NCBI GenBank assembly: GCA_035624085.1
Contig: DASPSE010000028.1
Coordinates: forward strand, 1-34,428
Length of the DNA stretch: 34,428 bases
Source of the DNA: JAFAGX01 sp035624085
Lineage (GTDB): Bacteria > Acidobacteriota > Terriglobia > Terriglobales > Acidobacteriaceae
Direction of reading: 5' to 3'
Each line of letters opens with the position of its first letter. The stretch's first letter is position 1. Below are positions 32,388-34,428 of this stretch, one piece after another. The notes under the pieces are model-generated. The model saw only the letters and a program-made list of their open reading frames with translations, did no database searches and was not told where the DNA came from. The translations under genes and the position numbers were made by a program.

Positions 32388-34428
32388 TCAGTCAGCGGCC
32401 ACTCCTGGGTCCACCGGCTGTCTATCGTAATTCTCGATAACGGAGTTAAGAGTATGGCAATAACGACCCAGCGTGCCGGAACTGAACAGATCATCATTTG
32501 CCGGCACGATCAGATTCGAATCCTGCAATGCTCCGGGTCCACCCGCAGACAACGTCGTGTGCTGATCGTTCCCCGCCAGAAGATTCACTCGTGAGACGTC
32601 GTACCCGGGCACAAGCCGCTGAATCTCGTCGAGAATCGCCATGGGATCGAAGGGACTCATCTTCGGTTCAAGCCCATGCGCCTCCAGCCAGACGCCATGA
32701 CGATCAGCCTCGCCCGACTGTACACCGCGAGACTGCCCCATATCGGCGCGCGTGCCACGGCCAAAAGGCACGAGCTTGCGGACGTCAAAACCCATAGCAT
32801 CCGCAATGCGGACGATCATTTCAAAATCTGATTTTGTCCCTGTAACTTCGCCCGCTTTTTTTACCAGTTGCAGGTCACCGCACGTGTTGGTAAACGTTCC
32901 CGACTTCTCATACGCATTCGCCGCCGGCAAAACAACGTCAGCAATCTGCGCGGTTTCCGTCAGGAACATGTCTTGCACGACTACAAAACTGTTGGAAAAA
33001 GCAAAGGGATCGATTGCAAACTGCTCGACCGGATTTGCGCCGACCACGTAAAAAGCTTTCGAGTCTCCGCCTTTCGCACTCTCGACCATCTGCGGCAAGG
33101 TCAACCCAGAGTTGTGCGGGACTCCGCCCCATTCTTCGTGAAACCTGCCAGTATCAGCTACACGGTGATAGCCGGGCAGCAGGTCAGGGTAGAGTCCCAT
33201 GTCGGCGGCCCCGCGCGAGTTGGCATAGTCGCCCAGGCATACAAACTTCGCACCGGGGATGTTGGCTCCAAAGCTCACGAGAGGAGCTATATCGGCGCCG
33301 CATATTTTCGATCCGAAAATAATGACCAAACCGTTTTCATTTCGCAGCTTGCCGCGCAGGTCGATCCATCCGCAGTCAGTGCCGAGTGAATCACGCGCAG
33401 AGTCATCTCCCGCCAGAAATGCAGCAACCTTCGCTTCCGAGCCGGCCGGTATCTGACTAAAACTCACCGCTTGTCGGCGCAGTTTGATCGGTTGCGAATT
33501 GATGACGTACAGCCGCGCACGGTGCAGCCGAATATTGTTGCGAATTTGCCAGGCCAGGAGCGGATGCTGGTTGGTCGGATCGTTACCAATGAGCAGTATG
33601 GCCGGGGCATGGAATACGTCGCGCATGCTGGCCGTCATCTCCGGCTTGCCTGCTAAAGCCGCGGCAAACGCGGGAAAATCGGCGGTACGATGGTGATCAA
33701 TATTGTTGGTTCCCAGCACCACGCGAGCGAACTTTTGCAACAAATAATTTTCTTCGTTAGTGGTGCGGGTTGAGCCGACAACTCCGATTGCTTGGCCTCC
33801 GTCCTTATCACGGATTTCTCTAAACCGTTTGCCGATCAGCTCGAATGCCTCTTCCCAAGTTGAAGGGATCAGGCGGCCATTCTCGCGGATCAGCGGCTGC
33901 GTGAGCCGGTCTGGGTGATGCGCAAAATCGAAGGCGTACCTTCCTTTAATACAGAGAAAATCTCCATTGATGCCGCTCTTGTCGCGATTATCGCCGCGAA
34001 CGATTTCCATGCCGGTGTCGGAGCGGCGCACGCCGAGCGTGGTTTTGCAACCGTCCGCGCAATGCGTGCAAGTCGTGCCCACATGCTTCATCTCCCAGGG
34101 GCGAGTCTTGTAGCGATAGGCCCCGGAAGTCAGCGCGCCGACCGGACAGATATCGATGCACATACCGCATTCTTCGCATTCGAGGTGGTCACTCTTATTA
34201 GGGGCGATAATCGAATTGACTCCGCGGTTCTGAACTCCCAACGCCCAGACATCCATGCCCTCACCGCATACCCGTACGCAGCGATAGCAAAGAATGCAGC
34301 GCGGCCGATCGAAGTAAACCACCGGAGACCACTGCTGCTCCTCACGGTGATTCTTGATGTCGATGAACTTTGATTCGGCGGCGCCGTAGGAAAAAGTCAT
34401 GTCCTGCAGTTCGCATTCGCCGCCCGCA
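32388..34428 (-). CDS. nuoG: NADH-quinone oxidoreductase subunit G, 5' end outside window
   Basis: The iron-sulfur subunit of complex I; about 679 residues lie in the window and the gene continues past the right edge. The reading frame stays open from the Met at 34400 to the edge, giving GGECELQD, the end of the usual N-terminal N5-type cluster motif, so that Met is internal. Numbered from it, C35, C38, C41 and C45, with C75, C78, C81 and C85, form two ferredoxin-like [4Fe-4S] sites, and C111, C114, C118 and C150 form the N7-type cluster. The E. coli subunit has only one ferredoxin-like site. The rest is the molybdopterin-type fold without cofactor. Confidence 0.96.
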   Translation of the reverse strand, partial: AGGECELQDMTFSYGAAESKFIDIKNHREEQQWSPVVYFDRPRCILCYRCVRVCGEGMDVWALGVQNRGVNSIIAPNKSDHLECEECGMCIDICPVGALTSGAYRYKTRPWEMKHVGTTCTHCADGCKTTLGVRRSDTGMEIVRGDNRDKSGINGDFLCIKGRYAFDFAHHPDRLTQPLIRENGRLIPSTWEEAFELIGKRFREIRDKDGGQAIGVVGSTRTTNEENYLLQKFARVVLGTNNIDHHRTADFPAFAAALAGKPEMTASMRDVFHAPAILLIGNDPTNQHPLLAWQIRNNIRLHRARLYVINSQPIKLRRQAVSFSQIPAGSEAKVAAFLAGDDSARDSLGTDCGWIDLRGKLRNENGLVIIFGSKICGADIAPLVSFGANIPGAKFVCLGDYANSRGAADMGLYPDLLPGYHRVADTGRFHEEWGGVPHNSGLTLPQMVESAKGGDSKAFYVVGANPVEQFAIDPFAFSNSFVVVQDMFLTETAQIADVVLPAANAYEKSGTFTNTCGDLQLVKKAGEVTGTKSDFEMIVRIADAMGFDVRKLVPFGRGTRADMGQSRGVQSGEADRHGVWLEAHGLEPKMSPFDPMAILDEIQRLVPGYDVSRVNLLAGNDQHTTLSAGGPGALQDSNLIVPANDDLFSSGTLGRYCHTLNSVIENYDRQPVDPGVAAD

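Noticed and set aside
31514..32440. Plus-strand open frame (308 codons) opposite nuoH and nuoG
   Set aside because: It covers the intact nuoH frame and has a composition typical of antisense (Gln, His and Arg rich).
34400..34400. Start codon of nuoG at this Met
   Set aside because: The frame stays open to the window edge and encodes the conserved GGECELQD segment upstream, so the gene is cut by the window.

Overview
This 34.4 kb window looks like a chromosomal segment of an Acidobacteriota bacterium, probably of the Terriglobia/Koribacter type. That placement is an inference from protein style, moderately high GC, gene content and dense short intergenic repeats; no rRNA, tRNA, prophage, insertion sequence or CRISPR array was seen. 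Most genes are household genes with tight start/stop overlaps.

Layout. 1-5.4 kb: a small membrane-anchored protein, bacterioferritin (bfr), a PolX-type polymerase/PHP protein, a cold shock protein with a possible switch-like leader, a Nudix hydrolase and a Rossmann (DUF2520-type) protein. 5.4-12.9 kb, all on the minus strand: mutS, then nagZ-anmK-lipoprotein (overlapping genes, a likely muropeptide recycling unit), then a YmdB-type phosphodiesterase. 13.0-18.8 kb, plus strand: a small membrane protein, a GalT-like protein lacking its usual nucleophile histidine, an unknown 119-residue protein, and a heme operon hemX-hemA-hemC-hemD headed by a near-perfect Crp-type site and a consensus -10 box. 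18.9-21.8 kb, minus strand: an S9 peptidase and an Sfp-type phosphopantetheinyl transferase. 22.0-25.4 kb: an NtrC-family regulator whose AAA+ domain has lost key motifs, a tiny Flp-type pilin gene convergent with it, and a two-gene ABC exporter. 25.5-34.4 kb, minus strand: the complex I genes nuoG (cut by the window edge), H, J, K, L, M, N, with no nuoI between H and J.

The intergenic spaces hold two repeat families. One is a palindromic element with ends like TTGTCATCCTGAGCG (near 4.4, 10.1, 18.9 and 25.4 kb); at 10.1 kb it appears to supply the nagZ start codon. The other is a set of period-7 arrays (near 0.1, 5.4, 14.3 and 31.3 kb) that sit on stop and start codons.

No single cluster here is clearly a new defence or biosynthetic system. 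The most unusual items are the degenerate NtrC-like regulator with its own inverted repeat beside a lone Flp pilin, the GalT-like protein with a Ser in place of the catalytic His, the missing nuoI, and the cold shock leader with two competing stems.
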